DNA from: Coriaria nepalensis
Taxonomy: Eukaryota; Streptophyta; Magnoliopsida; Cucurbitales; Coriariaceae
Assembly: GCA_027186245.1 (NCBI GenBank)
Contig: CP114482.1
Span: forward strand, 20,355,209-20,419,208
Direction: 5' to 3'
DNA: 64,000 bases
Positions 51,291 to 63,537 of the stretch are shown here, in pieces (the first letter of the stretch is position 1; every line of letters begins with the position of its first letter). Both the position numbers and the translations under genes were made by a program. Below the pieces are notes generated by a model that did no database searches, was not told the origin of the DNA, and saw only the letters and a program-made list of their open reading frames with translations.

Positions 51291-54200
51291 TTTACTAACT
51301 AAAAGTGGCTCAATGACATGATTTTAAGGCTATACAAATGCCTAGTTGCCTTCAAAAGATCCATTCCAAATTATGCACGAAAGTCATGGTTGAAGTGCGA
51401 AAAAAGATTTCGTTCAAATTTCTTTGAAATGATTTAATTACTAAAAGAGACTCAATGACATGATTTCAAGGCTAAACAAAGGATAATTTGCTTAAATAGA
51501 TCAATTGCAAGTTATGCACAAATGTCTTGTTTAAAGAGCGAAAATAGAATTTGTTCGTAATGCTTTCAAATGATTTGATGACTAGAAAAGACTCAATGAC
51601 ATGATTTTAAGGCCAACAAGATGCATAGTTTCCTTCAATTCTTTAATTGGAAGTTCTGAATGAAAGTCGTGTTTGTAGCGCGAAAAAATAGAATTCTTTC
51701 GAATTACTTTTAATTGATTTAATGACTAGAGAAGAGTCAATGACATGATTTTAAGGCTAGACAAATGCATAATTGCCTTCAATACATCAATTGCATGTCT
51801 TGCACAAAAGTCGTGTTTGAAATGCGAAAATAGAATTCGTTTGAATGGATTTCGACTGATTTACTAACTAAAAGTGGCTCAATGACATGATTTTAAGGCT
51901 ATACAAATGCCTAGTTGCCTTCAAAAGATCCATTCCAAATTATGCACGAAAGTCATGGTTGAAGTGCGAAAAAAGATTTCGTTCAAATTTCTTTGAAATG
52001 ATTTAATAACTAAAAGAGACTCAATGACATGATTTCAAGGCTAAACAATGGATAATTTGCTTAAATGGATCAATTGCAAGTTATGCACAAAAGTCTCGTT
52101 TAAAGAGCGAAAATAGAATTTGTTCGTAATGCTTTCAAATGATTTGATGACTAGAAAAGACTCAATGACATGATTTTAAGGCCAAAAAGATGCATAGTTT
52201 CTTTCAATTCTTGAATTGGAAGTTCTGAACGAAAGTCGTCTTTGGAGTGCGAAAAAATAGAATTCTTTCGAATTGCTTTTAATTGATTTAATGACTAGAG
52301 AAGAGGCAATGACATGATTTTAAGGCTAGACAAACGCATAATTCCCTTCAATAGATCAATTGCATGTCTTGCACAAAAGTCGTGTTTGAAATGTGAAAAT
52401 AGAATTCGTTTGAATTGATTTCGAATGATTTACTAACTAAAAGTGGCTCAATGACATGATTTTAAGGCTATAGAAATACCTAGTTGCCTTCAAAAGAGCC
52501 ATTGCAAATTATGCACGAAAGTATTGGTTCAAGTGCGAAAAAAGATTTCGTTCGAATTTCTTTGAAATGATTTAATTACTAAAAGAGACTCAATGACATG
52601 ATTTCAAGGCTAAACAAAGGATAATTTGCTTAAATAGATCAATTGCAAGTTATGCACAAAAGTCTCGTTTAAAGAGCGAAAATAGAATTTGTTCGTAGTG
52701 CTTTCAAATGATTTGATGACTAGAAACGACTCAATGACATGATTTTAAGGCCAAAAAGATGCATAATTTCCTTCAATTCTTGAATTGGAAGTTCTGAATG
52801 AAAGTCGTGTTTGTAGCGCGAAAAAATAGAATTCTTTCGAATTACTTTTAATTGATTTAATGACTAGAGAAGACTCAATGACATGATTTTAAGGCTAAAC
52901 AAACGCATAATTTCCTTCAATAGATCAATTGCATGTTTTGCACAAAAGTCGTCTTTGAAATGCGAAAATAGAATTTGTTTGAATTGATTTCGAATGATTA
53001 ATTGACTAAAAGTGACTCAATGACATGATTTTAAGGCTATAAAAATGCCTAGTTGCCTTCAAAAGATCCATTGCAAATTATGCACGAAAGTATTGGTTCA
53101 AGTGCGAAAAAAGATTACGTTCGAATTTCTTTGAAATGATTTAATTACTAAAAGAGACTCAATGACATGATTTCAAGGCTAAACAGAGGATAATTTGCTT
53201 AAATAGATCAATTGCAAGTTATGCACAAAAGTCTCGTTTAAAGAGAGAAAATAAAATTTGTTCGTAATGCTTTCAAATGATTTGATGACTAGAAAAGACT
53301 CAATGACATGATTTTAAGGCCAAAAAGATGCATAGTTTCCTTCAATTCTTGAATTGGAAGTTCTGAATGAAATTCGTGTTTGTAGCGCGAAAAAATAGAA
53401 TTCTTTCGAATTACTTTTGATAGATTTAATGACTAGAGAAGACTCAATGACATGATTTTAAGGCTATACAAACGCATAATTGCCTTCAACAGATCAATTG
53501 CATGTCTTGCACAAAAGTCGTGTTTGACATGCGAAAATAGAATTCGTTTGAATTGATTTCGAATGATTTACTAACTAAAAGTGGCTCAATGACATGATTT
53601 TAAGGCTATACAAATGCCTAGTTGCCTTCAAAAGATCCATTCCAAATTATGCACGAAAGTCATGGTTGAAGTGCGAAAAAAGATTTCGTTCAAATTTCTT
53701 TGAAATGATTTAATTACTAAAAGAGACTCAATGACATGATTTCAAGGCTAAACAAAGGATAATTTGCTTAAATAGATCAATTGCAAGTTATGCACAAATG
53801 TCTTGTTTAAAGAGCGAAAATAGTATTTGTTCGTAATGCTTTCAAATGATTTGATGACTAGAAAAGACTCAATGACATGATTTTAAGGCCAAAAAGATGC
53901 ATAGTTTCCTTCAATTCTTTAATTGGAAGTTCTGAATGAAAGTCGTGTTTGTAGCGCGAAAAAATAGAATTCTTTCGAATTACTTTTAATTGATTTAATG
54001 ACTAGAGAAGAGTCAATGACATGATTTTAAGGCTAGACAAACGCATAATTGCCTTCAATACATCAATTGCATGTCTTGCACAAAAGTCGTGTTTGAAATG
54101 CGAAAATAGAATTCGTTTGAATGGATTTCGACTGATTTACTAACTAAAAGTGGCTCAATGACATGATTTTAAGGCTATACAAATGCCTAGTTGCCTTCAA

Positions 54201-57200
54201 AAGATCCATTCCAAATTATGCACGAAAGTCATGGTTGAAGTGCGAAAAAAGATTTCGTTCAAATTTCTTTGAAATGATTTAATAACTAAAAGAGACTCAA
54301 TGACATGATTTCAAGGCTAAACAATGGATAATTTGCTTAAATGGATCAATAGCAAGTTATGCACAAAAGTCTCGTTTAAAGAGCGAAAATAGAATTTGTT
54401 CGTAATGCTTTCAAATGATTTGATGACTAGAAAAGACTCAATGACATGATTTTAAGGCCAAAAAGATGCATAGTTTCTTTCAATTCTTGAATTGGAAGTT
54501 CTGAACGAAAGTCGTCTTTGGAGTGCGAAAAAATAGAATTCTTTCGAATTACTTTTAATTGATTTAATGACTAGAGAAGAGTCAATGACATGATTTTAAG
54601 GCTAGACAAACGCATAATTCCCTTCAATAGATCAATTGCATGTCTTGCACAAAAGTCGTGTTTGAAATGTGAAAATAGAATTCGTTTGAATTGATTTCGA
54701 ATGATTTACTAACTAAAAGTGGCTCAATGACATGATTTTAAGGCTATACAAATGCCTAGTTGCCTTCAAAAGATCCATTGCAAATTATGCACGAAAGTAT
54801 TGGTTCAAGTGCGAAAAAAGATTACGTTCGAATTTCTTTGAAATGATTTAATTTCTAAAAGAGACTCAATGACATGATTTCAAGGCTAAACAAAGGCTAA
54901 TTTGCTTGAATAGATCAATTGCAAGTTATGCACAAAAGTCTTGTCTAAAAAGCAAAAATAGAATTTGTGCGTAATGCTTTCAAATGATTTGATGACTAGA
55001 AAAGACTCAATGACATGATTTTAAGGCAAAAAAGATTCATAGTTGCCTTCAATGGTTGAATTGGAAGTTCTGAACGAAAGTCGTGTTTGAAGTGCGAAAA
55101 AATAGAATTCTTTCGAATTACTTTTAATTGATTTAATGACTAGAGAAGATTCAATGACATGAGTTTAAGGCTAAACAAATGCATAATTGCCTTCAATAGA
55201 TCAATTGCATGTCTTGCACAAAAGTTGTGTTTGAAATGCGAAAATAGAATTCGTTTGAATTGATTTCGAATGATTTACTGACTAAAAGTGGCTCAATGAC
55301 ATGATTTTAAGGCTATACAAATGCCTAGTTGCCTTCAAAAGATCCATTTCAAATTATGCACGAAAGTATTGGTTCAAGTGCGAAAAAAGATTTCGTTCGA
55401 ATTTCTTTGAAATGATTTAATTACTAAAAGAGACTCAATGACATGATTTCAAGGCTAAACAAAGGATAATTTGCTTAAATAGATCAATTGCAAGTTATGC
55501 ACAAAAGTCTCGTTTAAAGAGCGAAAATAGAATTTGTTCGTAGTGCTTTCAAATGATTTGATGACTAGAAACGACTCAATGACATGATTTTAAGGCCAAA
55601 AAGATGCATAGTTTCCTTCAATTCTTGAATTGGAAGTTCTGAATGAAAGTCGTGTTTGTAGCGCGAAAAAATAGAATTCTTTCGAATTACTTTTAATTGA
55701 TTTAATGACTAGAGAAGACTCAATGACATGATTTTAAGGCTAGACAAACGCATAATTGCTTTCAATAGATCAATAGCATGTCTTGCACAAAAGTCGTGTT
55801 TGAAATGCGAAAATAGAATTCGTTTGAATTGATTTCGAATGATTTACTAACTAAAAGTGGCTCAATGACATGATTTTAAGGCTATAGAAATGCCTAGTTG
55901 CCTTCAAAAGATCCATTCCAAATTATGCACGAAAGTCATGGTTCAAGTGCGAAAAAAGATTTCGTTCGAATTTCTTCGAAATGATTTAATTACTAAAAGA
56001 GACTCAATGACATGATTTCAAGGCTAAACAAAGGATAATTTGCTTAAATAGATCAATTGCAAGTTATGCACAAAAGTCTCATTTAAAGAGCGAAAATAGA
56101 ATTTGTTCGTAATGCTTTCAAATGATTTGATGACTAGAAAAGACTCAATGACATGATTTTAAGGCCAAAAAGATGCATAGTTTCTTTAAATTCTTGAATT
56201 GGAAGTTCTGAACGAAAGTCGTCTTTGGAGTGCGAAAAAATAGAATTCTTTCGAATTACTTTTAATTGATTTAATGACTAGAGAAGAGTCAATGACATGA
56301 TTTTAAGGCTAGACAAACGCATAATTCCCTTCAATAGATCAATTGCATGTCTTGCACAAAAGTCGTGTTTGAAATGTGAAAATAGAATTCGTTTGAATTG
56401 ATTTCGAATGATTTACTAACTAAAAGTGGCTCAATGACATGATTTTAAGGCTATACAAATGCCTAGTTGCCTTCAAAAGATCCATTGCAAATTATGCACG
56501 AAAGTATTGGTTCAAGTGCGAAAAAAGATTACGTTCGAATTTCTTTGAAATGATTTAATTTCTAAAAGAGACTCAATGACATGATTTCAAGGCTAAACAA
56601 AGGCTAATTTGCTTGAATAGATCAATTGCAAGTTATGCACAAAAGTCTTGTCTAAAAAGCAAAAATAGAATTTGTGCGTAATGCTTTCAAATGATTTGAT
56701 GACTAGAAAAGACTCAATGACATGATTTTAAGGCAAAAAAGATTCATAGTTGCCTTCAATGGTTGAATTGGAAGTTCTGAACGAAAGTCGTGTTTGAAGT
56801 GCGAAAAAATAGAATTCTTTCGAATTACTTTTAATTGATTTAATGACTAGAGAAGATTCAATGACATGAGTTTAAGGCTAAACAAATGCATAATTGCCTT
56901 CAATAGATCAATTGCATGTCTTGCACAAAAGTTGTGTTTGAAATGCGAAAATAGAATTCGTTTGAATTGATTTCGAATGATTTACTGACTAAAAGTGGCT
57001 CAATGACATGATTTTAAGGCTATACAAATGCCTAGTTGCCTTCAAAAGATCCATTTCAAATTATGCACGAAAGTATTGGTTCAAGTGCGAAAAAAGATTT
57101 CGTTCGAATTTCTTTGAAATGATTTAATTACTAAAAGAGACTCAATGACATGATTTCAAGGCTAAACAAAGAATAATTTGCTTAAATAGATCAATTGCAA

Positions 57201-57279
57201 GTTATGCACAAAAGTCTCGTTTAAAGAGCGAAAATAGAATTTGTTCGTAATACTTTGAAATGATTTGAAGACTGGAAAA
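51291..57279. repeat. Mosaic of shared tracts at 2276, 1707 and 2845 bp
   Basis: Regular tetramers, but tracts of about 1.1 kb are shared at different offsets. About 51290-52460 matches 53566-54736 (offset 2276; marks 'aatgtcttgttt', 'ctttaattgg', 'gaatggatttcgactg', 'gtctttggagtgcg'). About 54390-55537 matches 56097-57244 (offset 1707; marks 'gtcttgtctaaaaagc', 'gaatttgtgcg', 'gagtttaaggc'). The M4/M1 mark 'gttcgtagtg ... gaaacgactc' at 52694 recurs at 55539 (offset 2845). The offsets are 4, 3 and 5 HORs. Limits are by eye. Confidence 0.8.
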
Positions 57280-59555
57280 GACTCAATGACATGATTTTAA
57301 GGCTAAAAAGATGCATAATTGCCTTCAATTGTTGAACTGGAAGTTCTGAACGAAAGTCATGTTTGAAGTGCGAAAAAATAGAATTCTTTCGAATTACCTT
57401 TAATTGATTTAGTGACTAGAGAAGACTCAATGACATGATTTTAAGGCTAAACAAACACATAATTGCCTTCAATAGATCAAATGCATGTTTTGCACAAAAG
57501 TCGTGTTTGAAATGCAAAAATAGAATTCGTTTGAATTGATTTCGAATGATTTACTGACTAAAAGTGACCCAATGACATGATTTTAAGGCTATACAAATGC
57601 CTAGTTGCCTTTAAAAGATCCATTCCAAATTATGCACGAAAGTATTCGTTCAAGTGCGGAAAAAGATTACGTTCGAATTTCTTTGAAATGATTGAATTAC
57701 AAAAAGAGACTCAATGACATGATTTCAAGGCTAAACAAAGGCTAATTTGCTTGAATAGATCAATTGCAAGTTATGCACAAAAGTCTCCTTTAAAGGGCAA
57801 AAATAGAATTTGTGCGTAATGCTTTCAAATGATTTGATGACTAGAAAAGACTCAATGACATGATTTTAAGGCTAAAAAGATTCATCGTTGCCTTCAATGG
57901 TTGAATTGGAAGTTCTGAACGAAAGTCGTGTTTGAAGTGCGAAAAAATAGAATTCTTTCGAATTACTTTTAATTGATTTAATGACTAGAGAAGACTCAAT
58001 GACATGATTTTAAGGCTAGACAAACGCAAAATTGCCTTCAATAGATCAATTGCATGTCTTGTACAAAAGTCGTGTTTGAAATGCGAAAATATAATTCGTT
58101 TGAATTGATTTCGAATGATTTACTGACTAAAAGTGGCTCAATGACATGATTTTAAGGCTATACAAATGCCTAGTTGCCTTCAAAAGATCCATTCCAAATT
58201 ATGCACGAAAGTCATGGTTCAAGTGCGAAAAAAGATTTGGTTCGAATTTCTTTGAAATGATTTAATTACTAGAAGAGACTCAATGACATGATTTCAAGGC
58301 TAAACAAAGGCTAATTTGCTTGAATAGATCAATTGCAAGTTATGCACAAATGTCTCGTTTAAAGAGCAAAAATAGAATTTGTGCGTAATGCTTTCAAATG
58401 ATTTGATGACTAGAAAAGACTCAATGACATGATTTTAAGGCTAAAAAGATTCATAGTTGCCCTCAATGGTTGAATTGGAAGTTCTGAACGAAAGTCGTGT
58501 TTGAAGTGCGAAAAAATAGAATTCTTTCGAATTACTTTTAATTGATTTAATGACTACAGAAGACTCAATGACATGAGTTTAAGGCTAAACAAACGCATAA
58601 TTGCCTTCAATAGATCAATTGCATGTCTTGCACAAAAGTCGTGTTTGAAATGCGAAAATAGAATTCGTTTGAATTGATTTCGAATGATTTACTGACTAAA
58701 AGTGGCTCAATGACATGATTTTGAGGTTATACAAATGCCTAGTTGCCTTCCAAAGATCCATTCCAAATTATGCACTAAAGTCATGGTTCAAGTGCGAAAA
58801 AAGATTTCGTTCGAATTTCTTTGAAATGATTTAATTACTAAAAGAGACTCAATGACATGATTTCAAGGCTAAACAAAGGCTAATTTGCTTGAATAGATGA
58901 ATTGCAAGTTATGCACAAATGTCTCGTTTAAAGAGCAAAAATAGAATTTGTGCGTAATGCTTTCAAATGATTTGATTACTAGAAAACACTCAATGACATG
59001 ATTTTAAGGCTAAAATGATTCATAGTTGCCTTCAATGGTTGAATTGGAAGTTCTGAACGAAAGTCGTGTTTGAAGTGCGAAAAAATAGAATTCTTTCGAA
59101 TTACTTTCAATTGATTTAATGACTAAAAGTGACTCAATGACATGATTTTAAGGCTAGACAAACGCATAATTGCCTTCAATAGATCAATTGCATGTCTTGC
59201 ACAAAAGTCGTGTTTGAAATGCGAAAATAGAATTCGTTTGAATTCATTTCGAATGATTTACTGACTAAAAGTGGCTCAATGACATGATTTTAAGGCTATA
59301 CAAATGCCTAGTTGCCTTCAAAAGATCCATTCCAAATTATGCACGAAAGTATTGGTTCAAGTGCGAAAATAGATTTCGTTCGAATTTCTTTGAAATGATT
59401 TAATTACTAAAAGAGGCTCAATGACATGATTTCAAGGCTAAACAAAGGATAATTTGCTTAAATAGATCAATTGCAAATTATGCACAAAAGTCTCGTTTAA
59501 AGAGCGAAAATAGAATTTGTTCGTAATGCTTTCAAATGATTTGATGACTAGAAAA
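57280..59555. repeat. Four regular HOR units, left-like M1 returns
   Basis: M1 here reads 'aaggctaaaaagattcat', 'caatggttgaattgg' and 'gaagtgcg', resembling units near 20-23 kb more than those at 41-51 kb. M4 has 'aaaggctaatttgcttg', 'gagcaaaaatag' and 'tttgtgcgtaatg'. One M1 ends 'gactaaaagt' like an M2 (near 59122), which is a small hybrid join. Confidence 0.85.
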
Positions 59556-62500
59556 GACTCAATGACATGATTTTAAGGCCAAAAAGATGCATAGTTTCTT
59601 TCAATTCTTGAATTGAAAGTTCTGAATGAAAGTCGTGTTTGTAGCGCGAAAAAATAGAATTCTTTCGAATTACTTTTAATTGATTTAATGACTAGAGAAG
59701 ACTCAATGACATGATTTTAAGGCTAGACAAACGCATAATTGCCTTCAATAGATCAATTGCATGTCTTGCACAAAAGTCGTGTTTGAAATGCGAAAATAGA
59801 ATTCGTTTGAATTGATTTCGAATGATTTACTGACTAAAAGTGGCTCAATGACATGATTTTAAGGCTATACAAATGCCTAGTTACCTTCAAAAGATCCATT
59901 GCAAATTATGCATGAAAGTATTGGTTCAAGTGCGAAAAAAGATTTCATTCGAATTTCTTTGAAATGATTTAATTACTAAAAGAGACTCAATGACATGATT
60001 TCAAGGCTAAACAAAGGATAATTTGCTTAAATAGATCAATTGCAAGTTATGCACAAAAGTCTCGTTTAAAGAGTGAAAATAGAATTTGTCGTAATGCTTT
60101 CAAATGATTTGATGACTAGAAAAGACTCAATGACATGATTTTAAGGCTAAAAAGATGCATAGTTTCCTTCAATTGTTGAATTGGAAGTTCTGAACGAAAG
60201 TCGTGTTTGAAGTGCGAAAAAATAGAATTCTTTCGAATTACTTTTAATTGAATTAATGACTAGAGAAGACTCAATGACATGATTTTAAGGCTAGACAAAC
60301 GCATAATTGCCTTCAATAGATCAATTGCATGTCCTGCACAAAAGTCGTGTTTGAAATGCGAAAATAGAATTCGTTTGAATTGATTTCGAATGATTTACTG
60401 ACTAAAAGTGGCTCAATGACATGATTTTAAGGCTATACAAATGCCTAGTTGCCTTCAAAAGATCCATTCCAAATTATGCACGAAATTATTGGTTCAAGTG
60501 CGAAAATAGATTTCGTTCGAATTTCTTTGAAATGATTTAATTACTAAAAGAGACTCAATGACATGATTTCAAGGCTAAACAAAGGATAGTTTGCTTAAAT
60601 AGATCAATTGCAAGTTATGCACAAATGTCTCGTTTAAAGAGCGAAAATAGAATTTGTTCGTAATGCTTTCAAATGATTTGATGACTAGAAAAGACTCAAT
60701 GACATGATTTTAAGGCCAAAAAGATGCATAGTTTCTTTCAATTCTTGAATTGAAAGTTCTGAATGAAAGTCGTGTTTGTAGCGCGAAAAAATAGAATTCT
60801 TTCGAATTACTTTTAATTGATTTAATGACTAGAGAAGACTCAATGACATGATTTTAAGGCTAGACAAACGCATAATTGCCTTCAATAGATCAATTGCATG
60901 TCTTGCACAAAAGTCGTGTTTGAAATGCGAAAATAGAATTCGTTTGAATTGATTTCGAATGATTTACTGACTAAAAGTGGCTCAATGACATGATTTTAAG
61001 GCTATACAAATGCCTAGTTGCCTTCAAAAGATCCATTCAAAATTATGCACGAAAGTATTGGTTCAAGTGCGAAAAAAGATTTCGTTCGAATTTCTTTGAA
61101 ATGATTTAATTACTAAAAGAGACTCAATGACATGATTTCAAGGCTAAACAAAGGCTAATTTGCTTGAATAGATGAATTGCAAGTTATGCACAAATGTCTC
61201 GTTTAAAGAGCAAAAATAGAATTTGTGCGTAATGCTTTCAAATGATTTGATTACGAGAAAAGACTCAATGACATGATTTTAAGGCTAAAAAGATTCATAG
61301 TTGCCTCCAATGGTTGAATTGGAAGTTCTGAACGAAAGTCGTGTTTGAAGTGCGAAAAAATAGAATTCTTTCGAATTACTTTTAATTGATTTAATGACTA
61401 GAGAAGACTCAATGACATGAGTTTAAGGCTAAACAAACGCATAATTGCCTTCAATAAATCAATTGCATGTCTTGCACAAAAGTCGTGTTTGAAACGCGAA
61501 AATAGAATTGGTTTGAATTGATTTCGAATGATTTACTGACTAAAAGTGGCTCAATGACATGATTTTAAGGCTATACAAATGCCTAGTTACCTTCAAAAGA
61601 TCCATTGCAAATTATGCATGAAAGTATTGGTTCAAGTGCGAAAAAAGATTTCATTCGAATTTCTTTGAAATGATTTAATTACTAAAAGAGACTCAATGAC
61701 ATGATTTCAAGGCTAAACAAAGGATAATTTGCTTAAATAGATCAATTGCAAGTTATGCACAAAAGTCTCGTTTAAAGAGTGAAAATAGAATTTGTTCGTA
61801 ATGCTTTCAAATGATTTGATGACTAGAAAAGACTCAATGACATGATTTTAAGGCTAAAAAGATGCATAGTTTCCTTCAATTGTTGAATTGGAAGTTCTGA
61901 ACGAAAGTCGTGTTTGAAGTGCGAAAAAATAGAATTCTTTCGAATTACTTTTAATTGAATTAATGACTAGAGAAGACTCAATGACATGATTTTAAGGCTA
62001 GACAAACGCATAATTGCCTTCAATAGATCAATTGCATGTCCTGCACAAAAGTCGTGTTTGAAATGCGAAAATAGAATTCGTTTGAATTGATTTCGAATGA
62101 TTTACTGACTAAAAGTGGCTCAATGACATGATTTTAAGGCTATACAAATGCCTAGTTGCCTTCAAAAGATCCATTCCAAATTATGCACGAAAGTCATGGT
62201 TCAAGTGCGAAAAAAGATTTCGTTCGAATTTCTTTGAAATGATTTAATTACTAAAAGAGACTCAATGACATGATTTCAAGGCTAAACAAAGGCTAATTTG
62301 CTTGAATAGATGAATTGCAAGTTATGCACAAATGTCTCGTTTAAAGAGCAAAAATAGAATTTGTGCGTAATGCTTTCAAATGATTTGATTACTAGAAAAG
62401 ACTCAATGACATGATTTTAAGGCTAAAAAGATTCATAGTTGCCTTCAATGGTTGAATTGGAAGTTCTGAACGAAAGTCGTGTTTGAAGTGCGAAAAAATA

Positions 62501-63537
62501 GAATTCTTTCGAATTACTTTTAATTGAATTAATGACTAGAGAAGACTCAATGACATGATTTTAAGGCTAGACAAACGCATAATTGCCTTCAATAGATCAA
62601 TTGCATGTCTTGCACAAAAGTCGTGTTTGAAATGCGAAAATAGAATTCGTTTGATTTGATTTCGAATGATTTACTGACTAAAAGTGGCTCAATGACATGA
62701 TTTTAAGGCTATACAAATGCCTAGTTGCCTTCAAAAGATCCATTCCAAATTATGCACGAAAGTATTGGTTCAAGTGCGAAAATAGATTTCGTTCGAATTT
62801 CTTTGAAATGATTTAATTACTAAAAGAGACTCAATGACATGATTTCAAGGCTAAACAAAGGATAGTTTGCTTAAATAGATCAATTGCAAGTTATGCACAA
62901 ATGTCTCGTTTAAAGAGCGAAAATAGAATTTGTTCGTAATGCTTTCAAATGATTTGATGACTAGAAAAGACTCAATGACATGATTTTAAGGCCAAAAAGA
63001 TGCATAGTTTCTTTCAATTCTTGAATTGAAAGTTCTGAATGAAAGTCGTGTTTGTAGCGCGAAAAAATAGAATTCTTTCGAATTACTTTTAATTGATTTA
63101 ATGACTAGAGAAGACTCAATGACATGATTTTAAGGCTAGACAAACGCATAATTGCCTTCAGTAGATCAATTGCATGTCTTGCACAAAAGTCGTGTTTGAA
63201 ATGCGAAAATAGAATTCGTTTGAATTGATTTCGAATGATTTACTGACTAAAAGTGGCTCAATGACATGATTTTAAGGCTATACAAATGCCTAGTTGCCTT
63301 CAAAAGATCCATTCCAAATTATGCACGAAAGTCATGGTTCAAGTGCGAAAAAAGATTTCGTTCGAATTTCTTTGAAATGATTTAATTACTAAAAGAGACT
63401 CAATGACATGATTTCAAGGCTAAACAAAGGATAATTTGCTTAAATAGATCAATTGCAAGTTATGCACAAAAGTCTCGTTTAAAGAGCGAAAATAGAATTT
63501 GTTCGTAATGCTTTCAAATGATTTGATGACTAGAAAA
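59556..63537. repeat. Seven regular HOR units, mosaic of 1138-, 1707- and 2275-bp copies
   Basis: About 59820-60480 matches 61527-62187 (offset 1706-1707; marks 'gttaccttc', 'gcatgaaagtattgg', 'tttcattcg', 'gaattaatgac', 'gtcctgcac'). About 60485-60960 matches 62760-63236 (offset 2276; marks 'gcgaaaatagattt', 'ggatagtttgc'). The M4 form 'ggctaatttgcttg' plus 'gatgaattgc' occurs near 58877, 61152 and 62290. One T is lost near 60090 ('gaatttgtcgtaatg'). M1 copies at 59556, 60693 and 62969 carry the perfect hairpin listed separately. Confidence 0.8.
59598..59619. repeat. Perfect 10-bp inverted repeat in M1
   Basis: 'ctttcaattc' and 'gaattgaaag' are exact reverse complements separated by two T. 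The same 22 bases occur at 60735-60756 and 63011-63032. Most other M1 copies in the right half keep only the inner six pairs (caattc-tt-gaattg). A cruciform or hairpin is possible; function is not known. Confidence 0.85.
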
